This document shows positions 51,945 to 64,000 of a stretch of DNA of 64,000 nucleotides, piece after piece. Position 1 is the stretch's first letter, and each line of letters begins with the position of its first letter. Under the pieces are notes generated by a model. It saw only the letters and a list, made by a program, of their open reading frames with translations, was not told where the DNA came from and ran no database searches. The position numbers and the translations under genes are program-made. The DNA comes from Clostridium guangxiense (GTDB lineage Bacteria > Bacillota > Clostridia > Clostridiales > Clostridiaceae), in contig NZ_JAJNKE010000012.1 of NCBI RefSeq assembly GCF_021043395.1, positions 29,596 to 93,595 on the forward strand, given 5' to 3'.

Positions 51945-52571
51945 CTAAGATTTCTCCAAATCAACTACAACTCTTCTGAACGGTTCTTCCCCTTCACTAT
52001 AAGTAGTTATATCTTTATCATTCTGTAATTCAGCATGAATAATTCTTCTTTCATAGGGGTTCATAGGTTCAAGTACAAAAGATCTTTTTTCTACTTTAAC
52101 TTTATGAGCAATTTTATTAGCTAACCTTCTTAAAGTTTCCTCTCTCTTTGCTCTATAATTTTCAGTATCAACTATAACTCTTTTATATTCGCCATCATTA
52201 CCTTTATTTATAACTAAGCTAACAAGATATTGAATTGAATCAAGAGTTTCTCCTCTATACCCTATAATTAATCCCATATTGTGTCCAGAAAGATTGATTT
52301 TTAAACAGTTATCTGTTTCCTTAATTCTTGTTTCAACCATCATGCCCATATCACTAAATATGTTTTTTAAGAACTTCCTAGCTTCTGAAGTATAATCTTT
52401 TTTTAAGGTAACCTTAACTTTAGCTTCTCTCTTACCTATTATATTTAAAATTCCTTTACTTCCTTCATCTAATACTTCTATTTTAACTCTATCTTCTGTT
52501 GTCTTAAGCTCTAATAAAGCATTTTTAACTGCCTCATCAATATTCTTTCCCACAGATTCAATACTCTTCAT
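51945..52571 (-). CDS. jag: RNA-binding protein Jag/KhpB (SpoIIIJ-associated)
   Basis: 208 aa. Jag_N domain (MKSIESVGKNIDEAVKNAL), a KH domain with GLIIGYRGETLDSIQYLV, and an R3H domain ending MNPYERRIIHAELQ, EGEEPFRRVVV. It binds RNA and affects cell division and sporulation with KhpA. GGGGGGAT precedes the ATG. Directly after yidC. Confidence 0.95.
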   Translation of the reverse strand: MKSIESVGKNIDEAVKNALLELKTTEDRVKIEVLDEGSKGILNIIGKREAKVKVTLKKDYTSEARKFLKNIFSDMGMMVETRIKETDNCLKINLSGHNMGLIIGYRGETLDSIQYLVSLVINKGNDGEYKRVIVDTENYRAKREETLRRLANKIAHKVKVEKRSFVLEPMNPYERRIIHAELQNDKDITTYSEGEEPFRRVVVDLEKS

Positions 52572-52599
52572 AATTCAACATCCCCCCTTGCATACAAAA

Positions 52600-53379
52600 C
52601 TATTTTTTATCCTGTTTTTTATTCTTACTTTTTTTCTTTGGACTTTCAATTGAATCAACACCTACAGCCTTATCCACTCCACTTTCAGTAATTATATTAG
52701 ACTCTTCAGGTTTCTTAGAAACTAATGCCATTATTACCTTAGTTTGAGCAAACTGAAATATGTTACTTACAACCCAATATAGAACGAGAGCTGCACTAAA
52801 ATTCCAACTCATCCAAAGAAGCATTATAGACATACCAATATTCATAGTTGTTGACTGCTTAACTTGTGCCGCATCAGCATTTTTAGGTGTTAATAATATT
52901 CCAGAAAAATATGTTGTTGCACCAGATAATATAGGTAATATCCATGTAGTCCAATTACTAAATGTAGCCTTTTGAGATAAATCAGAAATCCATAAGAAAC
53001 CTATGCCCTTTATATGTAAACTATAAAATACATAATAAAGTGCTACTAATATAGGCCATTGTATAAGCATAGGCAAGCATCCACCAAAAGGACTTACATT
53101 TTTTTCTTTATAAAGTTTCATAGTTTCTTGTTGAAGCTTTTGAGGATCATTTTTATATTTCTTTTGTAATTCCTTAACTATTGGCTGCAACTCAGTCATA
53201 CCAACATTGGATTTGATCATTTTTATATTCAATGGAATAAGCACTATTTTTATTAATATTGTAAGTGTAATAATTGCTAGACCATATGAATAATTTTTAT
53301 CAGGAACAACACTAAAAATCACATTATTTATGCTATTAAAAAATTGAACAAACAAATTGTTCAAAAACTCTATTTTCAT
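52600..53379 (-). CDS. yidC: Membrane protein insertase YidC (SpoIIIJ type)
   Basis: 259 aa. Five membrane segments with the hydrophilic-groove Arg region (LIKIVLIPLNIKMIKSN), the coiled-coil hairpin QKKYKNDPQKLQQETMKLY and GGCLPMLIQWPI, and a Lys-rich C-terminal tail KSKNKKQDKK that binds ribosomes. It inserts proteins into the membrane; SpoIIIJ is also needed in the forespore. No lipobox is evident at the N-terminus. AGGAGG precedes the ATG. Confidence 0.95.
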   Translation of the reverse strand: MKIEFLNNLFVQFFNSINNVIFSVVPDKNYSYGLAIITLTILIKIVLIPLNIKMIKSNVGMTELQPIVKELQKKYKNDPQKLQQETMKLYKEKNVSPFGGCLPMLIQWPILVALYYVFYSLHIKGIGFLWISDLSQKATFSNWTTWILPILSGATTYFSGILLTPKNADAAQVKQSTTMNIGMSIMLLWMSWNFSAALVLYWVVSNIFQFAQTKVIMALVSKKPEESNIITESGVDKAVGVDSIESPKKKSKNKKQDKK

Positions 53380-53400
53380 TAAATTAAAAGCCTCCTAATA

Positions 53401-53649
53401 TTATTTGACGGGATCATATCCTCCTTTAGAAAAAGGATTACATTTTAAAATTCTTTTTATAGCCATTAAGCTACCTTTTAATGCTCCGTACTTTTCTACA
53501 GCTTCTATAGCATACTCAGAACATGTTGGCGAATATTTGCAAACATGCTGTCCTCTTATAAAAAAAGCTGAGGATAGTCCTCTAAACATTGGGGAAGAAG
53601 AACATTTTCTATAAAATTCTATGAATTTAATTATAATTTTTTTCATCAT
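53401..53649 (-). CDS. yidD: Membrane protein insertion efficiency factor YidD
   Basis: 82 aa, with the compact conserved motif [19 protein letters not shown] and [15 protein letters not shown]. It overlaps the end of rnpA by 23 bp and so is translationally coupled. Confidence 0.94.
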   Translation of the reverse strand: MMKKIIIKFIEFYRKCSSSPMFRGLSSAFFIRGQHVCKYSPTCSEYAIEAVEKYGALKGSLMAIKRILKCNPFSKGGYDPVK

Positions 53650-53986
53650 TAATTATCAAGCCTGCCTTATTAAACAACTCCAAAAGTGAACTATTAACAT
53701 CTTTATAAGTTTTATTATTGCAAGCCACTCTAGCTATAATTACATAATCATAACCAATTTTAAATTTATCACTATTCAAACGATAACTTTCACTAATCAA
53801 TCTCTTAACCCTACTTCTAACTACACTTTTACCTACTTTTTTACTGACAGATATTCCAATTCTACTTATATTTTTATTATCGTTGTTTTTGTACATATAT
53901 AATACTAATAATTTATTAGAAAAAGATCTTCCTTTTTTATATACTTTTCTAAATTCAGCATTTTTTTTTATACCATTTTGTTTCAT
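53627..53986 (-). CDS. rnpA: Ribonuclease P protein component
   Basis: 119 aa, basic. [15 protein letters not shown] at the N-terminus and the RNR signature [17 protein letters not shown]. It supports RNase P RNA in tRNA 5' maturation. AAGGAG lies about 12 bp before the ATG. The C-terminus overlaps yidD. Confidence 0.96.
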   Translation of the reverse strand: MKQNGIKKNAEFRKVYKKGRSFSNKLLVLYMYKNNDNKNISRIGISVSKKVGKSVVRSRVKRLISESYRLNSDKFKIGYDYVIIARVACNNKTYKDVNSSLLELFNKAGLIINDEKNYN

Positions 53987-54022
53987 TTAAAATAATAACT
54001 CCTTTTTTTCCGCAAATTGCAG

Positions 54023-54043
54023 AAAAAGGCCACAAAAGCGGCC
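54023..54043 (-). terminator. Hairpin between rpmH and rnpA
   Basis: GGCCGC-TTTT-GTGGCC followed by TTTTTC on the minus strand, 2 bp after the rpmH stop. Probably a partial terminator giving more L34 than RnpA. Confidence 0.7.
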
Positions 54044-54044
54044 C

Positions 54045-54179
54045 TTATGCTGTCAATCTTTTTCTTCCTTTATTTCTTCTTCTTTTAAGAACTTTTCTTC
54101 CTGATAAAGTACTCATTCTTTTTCTGAAACCATGTTCTCTTTTTCTCTGTTTTTTCTTAGGCTGATATGTCATAAACAT
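54045..54179 (-). CDS. rpmH: 50S ribosomal protein L34
   Basis: 44 aa, [20 protein letters not shown] start and [12 protein letters not shown] end; the typical Arg/Lys-rich L34. Start ATG at 54179 with GGGGGTG upstream, stop TAA at 54045. It opens the leftward rpmH-rnpA-yidD-yidC-jag operon and marks the left flank of oriC. Confidence 0.96.
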   Translation of the reverse strand: MFMTYQPKKKQRKREHGFRKRMSTLSGRKVLKRRRNKGRKRLTA

Positions 54180-54720
54180 TACTATGCACCCCCTTTAAAG
54201 GTATACTATTATCTTATTTATAAAAAATACGATATTTCAAAATTAAAGTTTTACTTTATAATTATATATTCACCTTTATTCAATGTCAAGACAAAGGATT
54301 TTGTTAATAATTTTTTGTACTACCATAATATTTTTGTGGATAACTTCTTGAATAGCTTATTCCGTTCTGTTATTATTATTGATGAACTGTTAATAACTTA
54401 TTTAATAATAAAGTTATACACAATTTGTGGATAACCTTGTTGATAACTTATTTTTTTTTCTTTATTTTTACATATACAATATTATTTTTGCACATATAAT
54501 GCCATTTTATTCATTGCTTATATGTTAATATATATATATTTTTTTATTGTTAATAACTTTTATACTTAAAATATTAATAACATAATTATACACATGTGAA
54601 TATTTTATAATATATTTGTCAACAACCTACAATAGACTATATTTTCTGTTTATATGTGTGTTAATAATTTAATTATGCTTAATTAATTATGTTTAAAATT
54701 TTTTAGACTGGAGGATTACT
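54180..54720. other. oriC, upstream part (rpmH-dnaA)
   Basis: 541 bp, very AT-rich. Perfect DnaA boxes TGTGGATAA at 54335-54343 and 54426-54434, with further degenerate copies (TGTTAATAA near 54389, TTGATAACTTA near 54440). The stretch 54480-54600, with long A/T runs, is a candidate unwinding region. It also holds the divergent promoters of rpmH and dnaA. Together with 56071-56324 it forms a bipartite origin. Confidence 0.85.
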
Positions 54721-56070
54721 ATGGGACCCCAATTGAAAGAATTATGGGAAAAAACCCTAAAAATAATAAAAGGAGAGTTAACCGAAGTTAGTTTCAACAC
54801 ATGGATAAAAAGTATTACTCCTATATCTATAAGCAAAGATATTATACGCTTTGGTGTTCCTAATCAATTTACTAAAGAAATTCTAGAAAATAGATATAAA
54901 GATCTTATAATTAACTCACTAAAAATAATAACAACTAAAAAATATGATTTAATATTTTCTGTTGTTTCAGAGGAAACTATTGATATTGAAGAAAATAATG
55001 AAAATATCAAGTCTAAAGATTCTTCTAATAATTCAGAGGATACTTCAACTATGCTTAATCCAAAATATAAGTTTGATTCTTTTGTCATTGGAAATAGCAA
55101 TAGATTCGCCCATGCCGCTTGTTTAGCAGTTGCCGAAGCCCCTGCTAAAGCTTATAATCCCTTATTTATATATGGAGGAGTTGGACTTGGCAAAACCCAT
55201 TTAATGCATGCCATTGGACACTATATACTTGAAAATAATCCTAAAGCTAAAGTTGTTTATGTTTCATCTGAAAAATTTACAAATGAACTTGTAAATTCAA
55301 TAAAAGATGATAAAAATGTTGAATTTAGAACCAAATATAGAAATGTCGACGTTTTATTAATTGATGATGTTCAATTTATTGCGGGTAAAGAACGTACTCA
55401 AGAAGAATTTTTCCATACTTTTAATGAACTTCATGAAAATAATAAGCAAATAATCCTATCAAGTGATAGACCTCCTAAGGAAATTCCTACGCTTGAGGAT
55501 AGACTGCGTTCGAGATTTGAATGGGGCCTTATAGCTGATATACAACCACCTGATTTTGAAACTAGAATAGCAATATTAAAAAAGAAAGCTGACGTTGAAA
55601 AATTAGACATCCCAAACGAGGTAATGGTATACATAGCAACAAATATAAAGTCAAATATAAGAGAACTTGAAGGTGCTCTTATAAGAATAGTAGCCTTTTC
55701 ATCATTAACAAATAAAGAAATAAGCATAGATTTAGCTTCTGAAGCTCTAAAGGATATTATTTCAAACAAACAAAATAAGCAAATAACAATAGAATTAATT
55801 CAAGATGTTGTCGCAAGTTACTTTAATATAAAAATAGATGATTTTAAATCTTCAAGACGTACAAGAAATATAACTTACCCAAGACAAATTGCAATGTATC
55901 TATGTAGAAAATTAACTGATATGTCCCTACCAAGAATAGGTGAGGAATTTGGTGGTAGAGATCACACAACTGTAATTCATGCATATGAAAAAATATCCGG
56001 TGCATTAAAAGATGATGAGGAACTAAAGCATACTATAAAAGAAATAACTAAACGATTTTCTCAAAAATAA
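54721..56070 (+). CDS. dnaA: Chromosomal replication initiator DnaA
   Basis: 449 aa. Domain I ([21 protein letters not shown]), a short linker, AAA+ domain III with Walker [16 protein letters not shown] and Walker [22 protein letters not shown], and domain IV with the signature [15 protein letters not shown]. It binds the boxes on both sides of its gene. TGGAGGAT precedes the ATG. Confidence 0.98.
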   Translation: MGPQLKELWEKTLKIIKGELTEVSFNTWIKSITPISISKDIIRFGVPNQFTKEILENRYKDLIINSLKIITTKKYDLIFSVVSEETIDIEENNENIKSKDSSNNSEDTSTMLNPKYKFDSFVIGNSNRFAHAACLAVAEAPAKAYNPLFIYGGVGLGKTHLMHAIGHYILENNPKAKVVYVSSEKFTNELVNSIKDDKNVEFRTKYRNVDVLLIDDVQFIAGKERTQEEFFHTFNELHENNKQIILSSDRPPKEIPTLEDRLRSRFEWGLIADIQPPDFETRIAILKKKADVEKLDIPNEVMVYIATNIKSNIRELEGALIRIVAFSSLTNKEISIDLASEALKDIISNKQNKQITIELIQDVVASYFNIKIDDFKSSRRTRNITYPRQIAMYLCRKLTDMSLPRIGEEFGGRDHTTVIHAYEKISGALKDDEELKHTIKEITKRFSQK

Positions 56071-56324
56071 TAACATATGTTTATTATTTGCTATGAACAA
56101 ATTGTGGATACTTTTATTTTTTACTTTTCGTGTTAATTATGTTGATAACGTTAAGTACTTATTATTAAATTATCCACAGTTATTTTTTTACTGAATTTAT
56201 TGATTATCAACAGCTACATAAGTTATCAACAAATTCACAGCCCCTACTACTATTACTACTATATATTATTTATATATCTAACCTATTATAAAAAGATTTA
56301 TGTTAATAAGGAGGTTTATTTTAA
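56071..56324. other. oriC, downstream part (dnaA-dnaN)
   Basis: 254 bp. DnaA-box-like sites: TGTGGATAC (56103-56111), TTATCCACA (56170-56178, perfect), TTATCAACA (56204-56212 and 56223-56231). In Firmicutes the unwinding element is usually in this interval; AT-rich DNA at 56265-56300 fits. Confidence 0.8.
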
Positions 56325-57425
56325 ATGAAATTTACATGCCAAAAAAATATATTACAAGAAGCAATATCAATAGTGCAAAAAGCTGTTACTGGAAAATCAA
56401 CTATGCCTATATTACAAGGTATATTAATAAATGCTAAGAATGATACCTTAGTACTTACAGGATCAGATATAGATTTAAGCATAGAAACAAAAATAAATGT
56501 GGATATAGAAGAAAATGGAAGTATAGTTGTAGATGCAAAATTATTTGGTGAAATAATAAGAAAACTTCCTAATGCTGCTGTAGAAGTAAAAACTACTGAA
56601 AATAATTGTATAGAAATTATATGCAGTAAGAGTAAATTTACTCTTGTTCATCTACAATCAGAGGATTTTCCAAGTTTGCCTGAAATAAGCGAAGATAAAA
56701 TTTTTACTATAAATCAAAAAACTTTAAAAAGTATGATAAAAGGAACCATATTTGCTATAGCTCAAGATGAAACAAGACCTATACTTACTGGTGTATTATT
56801 TGAGATAAAAAATAAAAAACTAAATTTAGTTGCAATAGATGGATATAGGTTAGCTTTAAAAAGTGATTTTTTAGATAGTGAGGATGTTATTAGTGCAGTA
56901 ATTCCAGGGAAAACGCTTAATGAAGTGATAAAAATATTGGAAGATGATGGAGATGTCAATATCACATTTACTACTAATCATATATTAATCAATTTAGGTT
57001 CAACTAAAATAATATCAAGATTGCTCGAAGGAGAGTTTATAAAATATAATTCTATAATACCAGAAGAGTTCAATCTAAAGGTTATAGCAAAACGTGAAGA
57101 ATTACTGGAATCCATAGAGAGGGCCTCTCTAGTTGCTAAGGATGGAAATACAAACCTTATTAAATTGAATATAGAAGAAGATGTAATGGTAATAACTTCT
57201 AATTCTCAATTGGGAAACGTAAGAGAGGAGATAAATATAATTTTGCAAGGACAGCCTCTTCAAATTGCATTTAACTCAAAATATTTAATTGATGTTCTTA
57301 AAATAATGGATGAAGAAGAAATTATCATACAATTTTCAAGCAGCATAAGCCCTTGTATAATGAAAAATAAGGAAAATGATAATTGTATATATTTAGTTTT
57401 ACCTGTAAGATTAGCTAATAGCTAA
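56325..57425 (+). CDS. dnaN: DNA polymerase III beta subunit (sliding clamp)
   Basis: 366 aa. MKFTCQKNILQEAISIVQKAV start, TMPILQGILI, QDETRPILTGVLFE and the C-terminal YLVLPVRL. Three-domain clamp that forms a ring dimer around DNA. AAGGAGG precedes the ATG. Confidence 0.98.
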   Translation: MKFTCQKNILQEAISIVQKAVTGKSTMPILQGILINAKNDTLVLTGSDIDLSIETKINVDIEENGSIVVDAKLFGEIIRKLPNAAVEVKTTENNCIEIICSKSKFTLVHLQSEDFPSLPEISEDKIFTINQKTLKSMIKGTIFAIAQDETRPILTGVLFEIKNKKLNLVAIDGYRLALKSDFLDSEDVISAVIPGKTLNEVIKILEDDGDVNITFTTNHILINLGSTKIISRLLEGEFIKYNSIIPEEFNLKVIAKREELLESIERASLVAKDGNTNLIKLNIEEDVMVITSNSQLGNVREEINIILQGQPLQIAFNSKYLIDVLKIMDEEEIIIQFSSSISPCIMKNKENDNCIYLVLPVRLANS

Positions 57426-57454
57426 AATTTGTTAATAGGAGAATATTAAATAAA

Positions 57455-57661
57455 ATGGAAGAAGTAAGTATAAATTCAGAATTTATAAAATTAGATTCTT
57501 TTCTTAAATGGTGCGGAGCAGTTTCACTTGGCTCGGAAGCAAAACTTTATATTTTGAATGAAAAAGTAAAAGTCAATAATGAAATAGAGACAAGAAGAGG
57601 CAAAAAACTGTATAAGGGTGATACTGTAGAGTTTGATAATAAAATTTATAAAATTATATAG
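57455..57661 (+). CDS. yaaA: S4-domain RNA-binding protein (YaaA type)
   Basis: 68 aa. S4 fold: IKLDSFLKWCGAVSLGSEAK, then VNNEIETRRGKKLYKGD. It is in the invariant slot between dnaN and recF and is thought to act in ribosome assembly. TAGGAGA precedes the ATG. Confidence 0.93.
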   Translation: MEEVSINSEFIKLDSFLKWCGAVSLGSEAKLYILNEKVKVNNEIETRRGKKLYKGDTVEFDNKIYKII

Positions 57662-57697
57662 TGTTAAATTACTTTATGATATAATATAGGTGTTATC

Positions 57698-58783
57698 ATG
57701 TATATAAAAAATTTAAAATTAGTTAATTTTAGAAATTATGATATTTTAGATATAGATTTTAATAGCAATGTCAATATTATAACTGGAGATAATGCACAGG
57801 GAAAAACTAATATACTTGAAAGCATATATTATTGCAGCCTAGGAAAATCCCATCGTACTAGTAAAGATAAAGAACTTATAAAATGGGATAAGGATGAATC
57901 GTATATTAGTCTATACGTGTGTAAAAAACGCCTTGATAAAAAAATAGAAATAAAAATATTCAAAGGCGGAAAAAAAGGAATTAATATAAATTCAATAAAA
58001 TTAAAAAAAATCTCAGAGCTTTTTGGGATTTTTAATGTTGTTATGTTTTCTCCAGAAGATTTAAAAATAGTGAAGGATTCTCCAAGTTACAGAAGACGCT
58101 TTTTAGATATAGAATTATCTAGATTAAACTCTAATTACTATTACAACCTTGTTCAATATCATAAAGTTTTGGAACAAAGAAATATTTCATTAAAAAACAG
58201 AAATCTTATCAAAAGTGGCATTATTGAAGTTTACGATAATCAATTAAGTAAATTGGGAGCATATATAATAAAACAAAGGTATAATTACTTAAAAGATTTA
58301 AATGCAAGGGGAAAGTTAATTCATATGGATATCACTGATAAGAAAGAAGAAATAGAGTTTCAGTATCTTACTAGTATTAAGAATGCATTAAATGCTTCAG
58401 AAGAACTGCAAAGTGAGTTCGAAAAAAATAGACAAAAGGATATTGAAAAAGGAAGCACTTCTGTTGGTCCCCATAGAGATGATTTCAATATAAAAATTAA
58501 TGGTATTGATACCAGAAGTTTTGGATCACAAGGTCAACAAAGAACGGCTATTTTAACCATAAAGTTTGCATCAATTGAAATAATTAAAAGTATAACAGGA
58601 GAAGCACCAGTACTTCTTCTTGACGACGTTTTGTCTGAACTTGATATTAAAAGGCAACAATATATACTGAATGCTTTAGATGAAATACAGACTTTAATTA
58701 CATGTACTGGAATAGAAGATATAAAAAGTTATATAAAAAAAGACTTTAAAATTTTCGAGATATCAAATGGTAAGTTAGTTTAA
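57698..58783 (+). CDS. recF: DNA replication and repair protein RecF
   Basis: 361 aa SMC-like ATPase. Walker A GDNAQGKTNILES, signature region SFGSQGQQRTAIL, Walker B VLLLDDVLSELD. It loads RecA at gaps through RecOR. AGGTG precedes the ATG; slightly separated from the S4-domain gene (36 bp). Confidence 0.97.
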   Translation: MYIKNLKLVNFRNYDILDIDFNSNVNIITGDNAQGKTNILESIYYCSLGKSHRTSKDKELIKWDKDESYISLYVCKKRLDKKIEIKIFKGGKKGININSIKLKKISELFGIFNVVMFSPEDLKIVKDSPSYRRRFLDIELSRLNSNYYYNLVQYHKVLEQRNISLKNRNLIKSGIIEVYDNQLSKLGAYIIKQRYNYLKDLNARGKLIHMDITDKKEEIEFQYLTSIKNALNASEELQSEFEKNRQKDIEKGSTSVGPHRDDFNIKINGIDTRSFGSQGQQRTAILTIKFASIEIIKSITGEAPVLLLDDVLSELDIKRQQYILNALDEIQTLITCTGIEDIKSYIKKDFKIFEISNGKLV

Positions 58784-58806
58784 TTAGTTTTTAAGGAGGC
58801 CTTTTT

Positions 58807-59070
58807 ATGTTTTTGCATTTAGGGGAAAATGTTGTGGTTCCTATAAAAGATATAATAGGAATATTTGATATTGAAACAACTATGTATAGCGCAGATACAA
58901 GCCAATTTTTAAGGATGGCTGAAGAAGATGGTTTCGTGGAAAGAATAACAAAGGAACCACCAAAGTCTTTTGTTATTGCAGAGGTGGATAAAAAAAGTAA
59001 AATATTTTTATCTCCGATTTCTTCATCAACATTGAGTAAAAGGTCTCAAGTCATTTATTTAGAGCCATAA
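58807..59070 (+). CDS. remB: RemB-like (DUF370) protein
   Basis: 87 aa, MFLHLGENVVVPIKDIIGIF start and KSFVIAEVDKKSKIFLSPIS. It matches YaaB/RemB, which sits between recF and gyrB in Bacillus and influences matrix gene expression. AAGGAGG precedes the ATG. Confidence 0.9.
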   Translation: MFLHLGENVVVPIKDIIGIFDIETTMYSADTSQFLRMAEEDGFVERITKEPPKSFVIAEVDKKSKIFLSPISSSTLSKRSQVIYLEP

Positions 59071-59078
59071 AACTTTAG

Positions 59079-61007
<1,929 letters not shown>

Positions 61008-61044
61008 TTATTTATTATTGGTTACATAAAAAAGAGGTGTAAGT

Positions 61045-63492
61045 ATGCAAAATGAAGGTAAGATTGAACTAGTAGATATAAACAAAGAAATGAAAAGTTG
61101 TTATATAGATTATGCAATGAGTGTTATAGCTAGTCGTGCACTTCCTGATGTAAGGGATGGTTTAAAGCCAGTACATAGAAGAATTATATATTCTATGTAT
61201 AATTTAGGCATAACACCTGATAAGGGATATAGAAAGTGTGCAAGAATAGTAGGAGATGTTTTAGGTAAATATCATCCTCACGGAGATACAGCTGTTTATG
61301 ATGCTTTAGTAAGAATGGCTCAGGATTTTAACCTAAGATATACACTTGTGGACGGTCATGGAAATTTTGGATCTATTGATGGAGATTCTGCGGCTGCTAT
61401 GAGGTATACTGAAGCAAGACTTGATAAAATAGCTTTGGAAATGGTAAGAGATATTAACAAAAATACTGTAGATTTTGTACCAAATTTTGATGGCGAAGAA
61501 AAAGAACCTTCGGTGCTTCCATCAAGATTTCCAAATCTACTTGTAAGTGGTTCTGCGGGTATAGCTGTTGGTATGGCAACTAATATACCACCACATAACT
61601 TGTGTGAGGTAATTGATGGTATAATTGATCTTATTGGCAATCCTGAAATTACTATTTTGGACTTAATGGGGAAGATTAAAGGGCCAGATTTTCCTACAGC
61701 AGGCATAATAATTGGAAAGTCAGGAATAAGAGAAGCTTATGAAACAGGAAGAGGCAAGGTAACAGTAAGAGCTAAATCTGAAATTGAAGTTGATAACAAT
61801 GGAAGACAGAAAATTATAGTTACTGAGATTCCTTATCAAGTAAATAAAGCAAGATTAATTGAAAATATGGCAGACCTCGTAAAGGATAAAAAGATAAATG
61901 GAATAAGTGATCTTAGAGATGAATCTGATAGAGAGGGAATGCGAATTGTAATTGAAATTAAAAGAGATGCAAATGCAAACATCGTTTTAAATCAATTATA
62001 CAAACACACAAGACTTCAAGATACTTTTGGAATAAATATGCTTGCATTAGTTGATAACAAGCCAGAAACACTGAATTTAAAGCAAATTCTGGAACATTAC
62101 GTTACATTCCAAAAAGAAGTAATAAGAAGAAGGACTCAATTTGATTTAGATAAAGCTTTAGCAAGAGCGCATATTTTAGAGGGATTAATAATAGCATTAG
62201 ATCATATTGATGAAGTTATAAAACTCATAAGATCATCAAAGACAACCCAAGAAGCTAAAAAAGGCTTGATGGATAATTTTTCACTTTCAGAGAAACAGGC
62301 TCAAGCAATACTCGACATGAGGCTACAAAGGTTAACAGGACTGGAAAGAGAAAAAATAGATTCAGAGTACAACGAACTCATGAAAACAATAGAATCTCTA
62401 AAAGCGATATTAATGGATGAAGCTAAAGTATTAAATATAATTAAAGAAGAGCTTATAGATATAAAATCAAAATACGGTGATGAAAGAAGAACAAGCATAG
62501 AAAAAGCAGAAAATGAAATAGATTATGAAGACCTTATACAAGAACAGGATGTCGTTATAACCCTTACCCATGCTGGATATATAAAGAGAATAAGTGCAGA
62601 TACATATACAGCTCAAAAAAGAGGAGGTAGAGGTATACAGGCAATGTCTACAAAAGAGGATGATTTTGTAGAACATATATTTATAACTTCAACTCATAAT
62701 CATATTTTATTCTTCTCAAATCAAGGAAGAGTTTATAGGCTAAAAGGATATGAGGTTCCAGAAGCAGGAAGAACAGCTAAGGGTACTAACTTAGTAAACC
62801 TTCTTCAGCTTAATCCAGATGAAAAGATACAGACATCAATATATTTTAAGGAATTTGATGAAGATAAATTTTTAGTTATGTGTACTAAAAATGGAACTAT
62901 AAAGAAGACTTCTTTAAACCAGTATAGCAATATAAGGAAGAGTGGATTAATAGCCATAAACCTAAATGATGATGACGAATTAGTTTCTGTTAGAATGACT
63001 AGTGGAAATGATGATATTTTTATAGCTACTAGAAATGGAATGGCAATAAGATTTAGTGAAAAGGATGCTAGACCACTTGGAAGAAATGCCAGTGGTGTTA
63101 GAGGTATATCTCTTAATGAAGATGATTTTGTCGTTGGAATGGAAATAGTAGATGAAGAACAAAGCGTACTTGTTGTAAGCGAAAATGGCTTTGGTAAAAA
63201 AACAGCTGTAAAAGAATATAAGTGTCAGTATAGAGGTGGAAAGGGACTTATAACATATAAAGTTACAGAAAAGACAGGACCTTTGGTTGGAGCTAGAATG
63301 GTTAAAGAGACAGATGAAATGATGCTTATTAACAGTGAAGATATTGCTATAAGAATAAGTGTAGCGGATATTTCAACTACTAGCAGAAATGCAATGGGAG
63401 TTACTCTTATGAAAAATAAGGGTGATCAAAAGATACTCGCTATAGCTAAAATAGACAGTGATAATAGTGAAGAAGAGGAATCAGAATTATAA
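61045..63492 (+). CDS. gyrA: DNA gyrase subunit A
   Basis: 815 aa. Winged-helix breakage-reunion domain with catalytic Tyr in [10 protein letters not shown]; the quinolone-determining region reads [17 protein letters not shown], with Thr at the usual Ser/Thr position (wild type in clostridia). The C-terminal beta-pinwheel contains the GyrA box QKRGGRGIQ. Ends with an acidic tail, just before the terminator. Confidence 0.98.
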   Translation: MQNEGKIELVDINKEMKSCYIDYAMSVIASRALPDVRDGLKPVHRRIIYSMYNLGITPDKGYRKCARIVGDVLGKYHPHGDTAVYDALVRMAQDFNLRYTLVDGHGNFGSIDGDSAAAMRYTEARLDKIALEMVRDINKNTVDFVPNFDGEEKEPSVLPSRFPNLLVSGSAGIAVGMATNIPPHNLCEVIDGIIDLIGNPEITILDLMGKIKGPDFPTAGIIIGKSGIREAYETGRGKVTVRAKSEIEVDNNGRQKIIVTEIPYQVNKARLIENMADLVKDKKINGISDLRDESDREGMRIVIEIKRDANANIVLNQLYKHTRLQDTFGINMLALVDNKPETLNLKQILEHYVTFQKEVIRRRTQFDLDKALARAHILEGLIIALDHIDEVIKLIRSSKTTQEAKKGLMDNFSLSEKQAQAILDMRLQRLTGLEREKIDSEYNELMKTIESLKAILMDEAKVLNIIKEELIDIKSKYGDERRTSIEKAENEIDYEDLIQEQDVVITLTHAGYIKRISADTYTAQKRGGRGIQAMSTKEDDFVEHIFITSTHNHILFFSNQGRVYRLKGYEVPEAGRTAKGTNLVNLLQLNPDEKIQTSIYFKEFDEDKFLVMCTKNGTIKKTSLNQYSNIRKSGLIAINLNDDDELVSVRMTSGNDDIFIATRNGMAIRFSEKDARPLGRNASGVRGISLNEDDFVVGMEIVDEEQSVLVVSENGFGKKTAVKEYKCQYRGGKGLITYKVTEKTGPLVGARMVKETDEMMLINSEDIAIRISVADISTTSRNAMGVTLMKNKGDQKILAIAKIDSDNSEEEESEL

Positions 63493-63532
63493 AATAAAAA
63501 AAGAACTTATTTTTAAGTTCTTTTTTTATTTT
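63491..63532 (+). terminator. Terminator of the dnaA-gyrA block
   Basis: A perfect 19-bp stem (63491-63509 and 63514-63532, core AAGAACTTA/TAAGTTCTT) with a 4-T loop and T-rich 3' arm; the left arm overlaps the gyrA stop by 2 bp. Confidence 0.92.
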
Positions 63533-63929
63533 ATAAAATACTTATTTCAATGTTAAAATCACGGCTAACTTTAATATTATTGAAATAAACTTAGCCTAGA
63601 GTATCAATACAAGATATTCAAAGAAAAATATAGAAATAAGTAAGTAATATTAAAATATTTAAACAAGATGGTGTGCCATAATATATTCTTAAATAAAAAA
63701 AGTGTTATTATATTAAACGTCGTCGCAAGATGACGGTGATTAATGAGTTCTGAAAAAACATTTTAAAAAGTGTTGACAGAGCAAATTAAACATGATATTA
63801 TAAATAAGCTGTCTCGTGCAGCACATTGAACTTTGAAAATTAAACAGAGAAGAATTAAGTAAACCAGCAATTCTTTTGAATAGAAGAAATTCTATTTAAT
63901 ATATAAAGCGATGAGCTTAAATCAAACTT
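63533..63929. promoter_or_regulatory. rRNA operon promoter and leader
   Basis: A promoter TTGACA (63773-63778), 17-bp spacer, TATTAT (63796-63801) is near consensus, with A/T-rich DNA upstream. The leader contains TTGAACTTTGAAAATTAAACAG at about 63826-63847, which resembles the boxA antitermination element (similar to TGTTCTTTGAAAACT). The rest of the interval, 63533-63770, shows no gene. Confidence 0.85.
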
Positions 63930-64000
63930 TTAAATTGAGAGTTTGATCCTGGCTCAGGACGAACGCTGGCGGCGTGCTTAACACATGCAAGTCGAGCGGG
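63930..64000 (+). rRNA. rrs: 16S ribosomal RNA, 5' end (partial)
   Basis: The conserved 5' end is present: GAGTTTGATCCTGGCTCAGG, followed by ACGAACGCTGGCGGCGTGC and CATGCAAGTCGAGCG. The gene runs off the right edge. The exact 5' end is placed by alignment with the usual start and may be a few bases off. Confidence 0.97.

Noticed and set aside
61300..61330. Quinolone-resistance mutation in gyrA (Thr at the Ser83-equivalent position)
   Set aside because: Thr at this position is the usual wild-type residue in clostridia.

Overview
The window is about 64 kb of low-GC, Gram-positive chromosome running up to and across the replication origin. The order rpmH, dnaA, dnaN, S4-domain gene, recF, remB, gyrB, gyrA, then a 16S rRNA gene, is that of Clostridium sensu stricto. 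So is the leftward block hsp18/dnaB, lon-like protease, rplI, gdpP-like, rpsR-ssb-rpsF, parB-parA, noc, rsmG, mnmG, mnmE, jag, yidC, rnpA, rpmH. This order and the Hsp18-like protein suggest a relative of Clostridium acetobutylicum; the species call is an inference. TTG start codons with good ribosome binding sites are common.

Layout. 1-7950 (minus strand): two paralogous ABC-2 export cassettes (ATPase plus two permeases) with a two-component system between them, resembling the LnrJKLMN type of lipid/antibiotic-responsive exporter. 8134-9483: an SDR oxidoreductase and an extended RemA-like protein. 9934-15339 (minus): a pentose/deoxysugar cluster with a ROK regulator, a transaldolase-family enzyme, a transketolase pseudogene (two internal deletions plus a stop), a DUF4867 protein and a FucI-type isomerase.

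15765-31653: an integrated element of about 15.9 kb in the 3' half of a tRNA-Thr(CGU) gene, bounded by a 45-bp direct repeat with one mismatch. It has a tyrosine integrase, two small excisionase-like HTH proteins, a D5/P4-type SF3 helicase, an XRE repressor and RadC, but no phage structural genes, so it looks like a satellite or integrative plasmid. Its cargo includes a three-gene operon (PD-(D/E)XK nuclease-like sce7726-family protein, sce7725-family protein, zinc-ribbon/RES-domain protein), an SF1 helicase with a small partner, a cluster of zinc-ribbon membrane proteins (one with MORN repeats) and an orphan 471-aa protein. The three-gene operon is the best candidate for an undescribed defence system.

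31866-54179: core chromosome. CtsR-controlled hsp18 converges on dnaB. Then come the lonC-like protease, rplI, c-di-AMP phosphodiesterase, ssb operon with a ribosomal-protein leader, MscS channel, spore protein YyaC, parAB with two perfect parS sites, noc, tRNA-modification genes, and the jag-yidC-yidD-rnpA-rpmH operon. 54180-64000: bipartite oriC with DnaA boxes on both sides of dnaA, the dnaA-to-gyrA block, and the start of an rRNA operon with its promoter.
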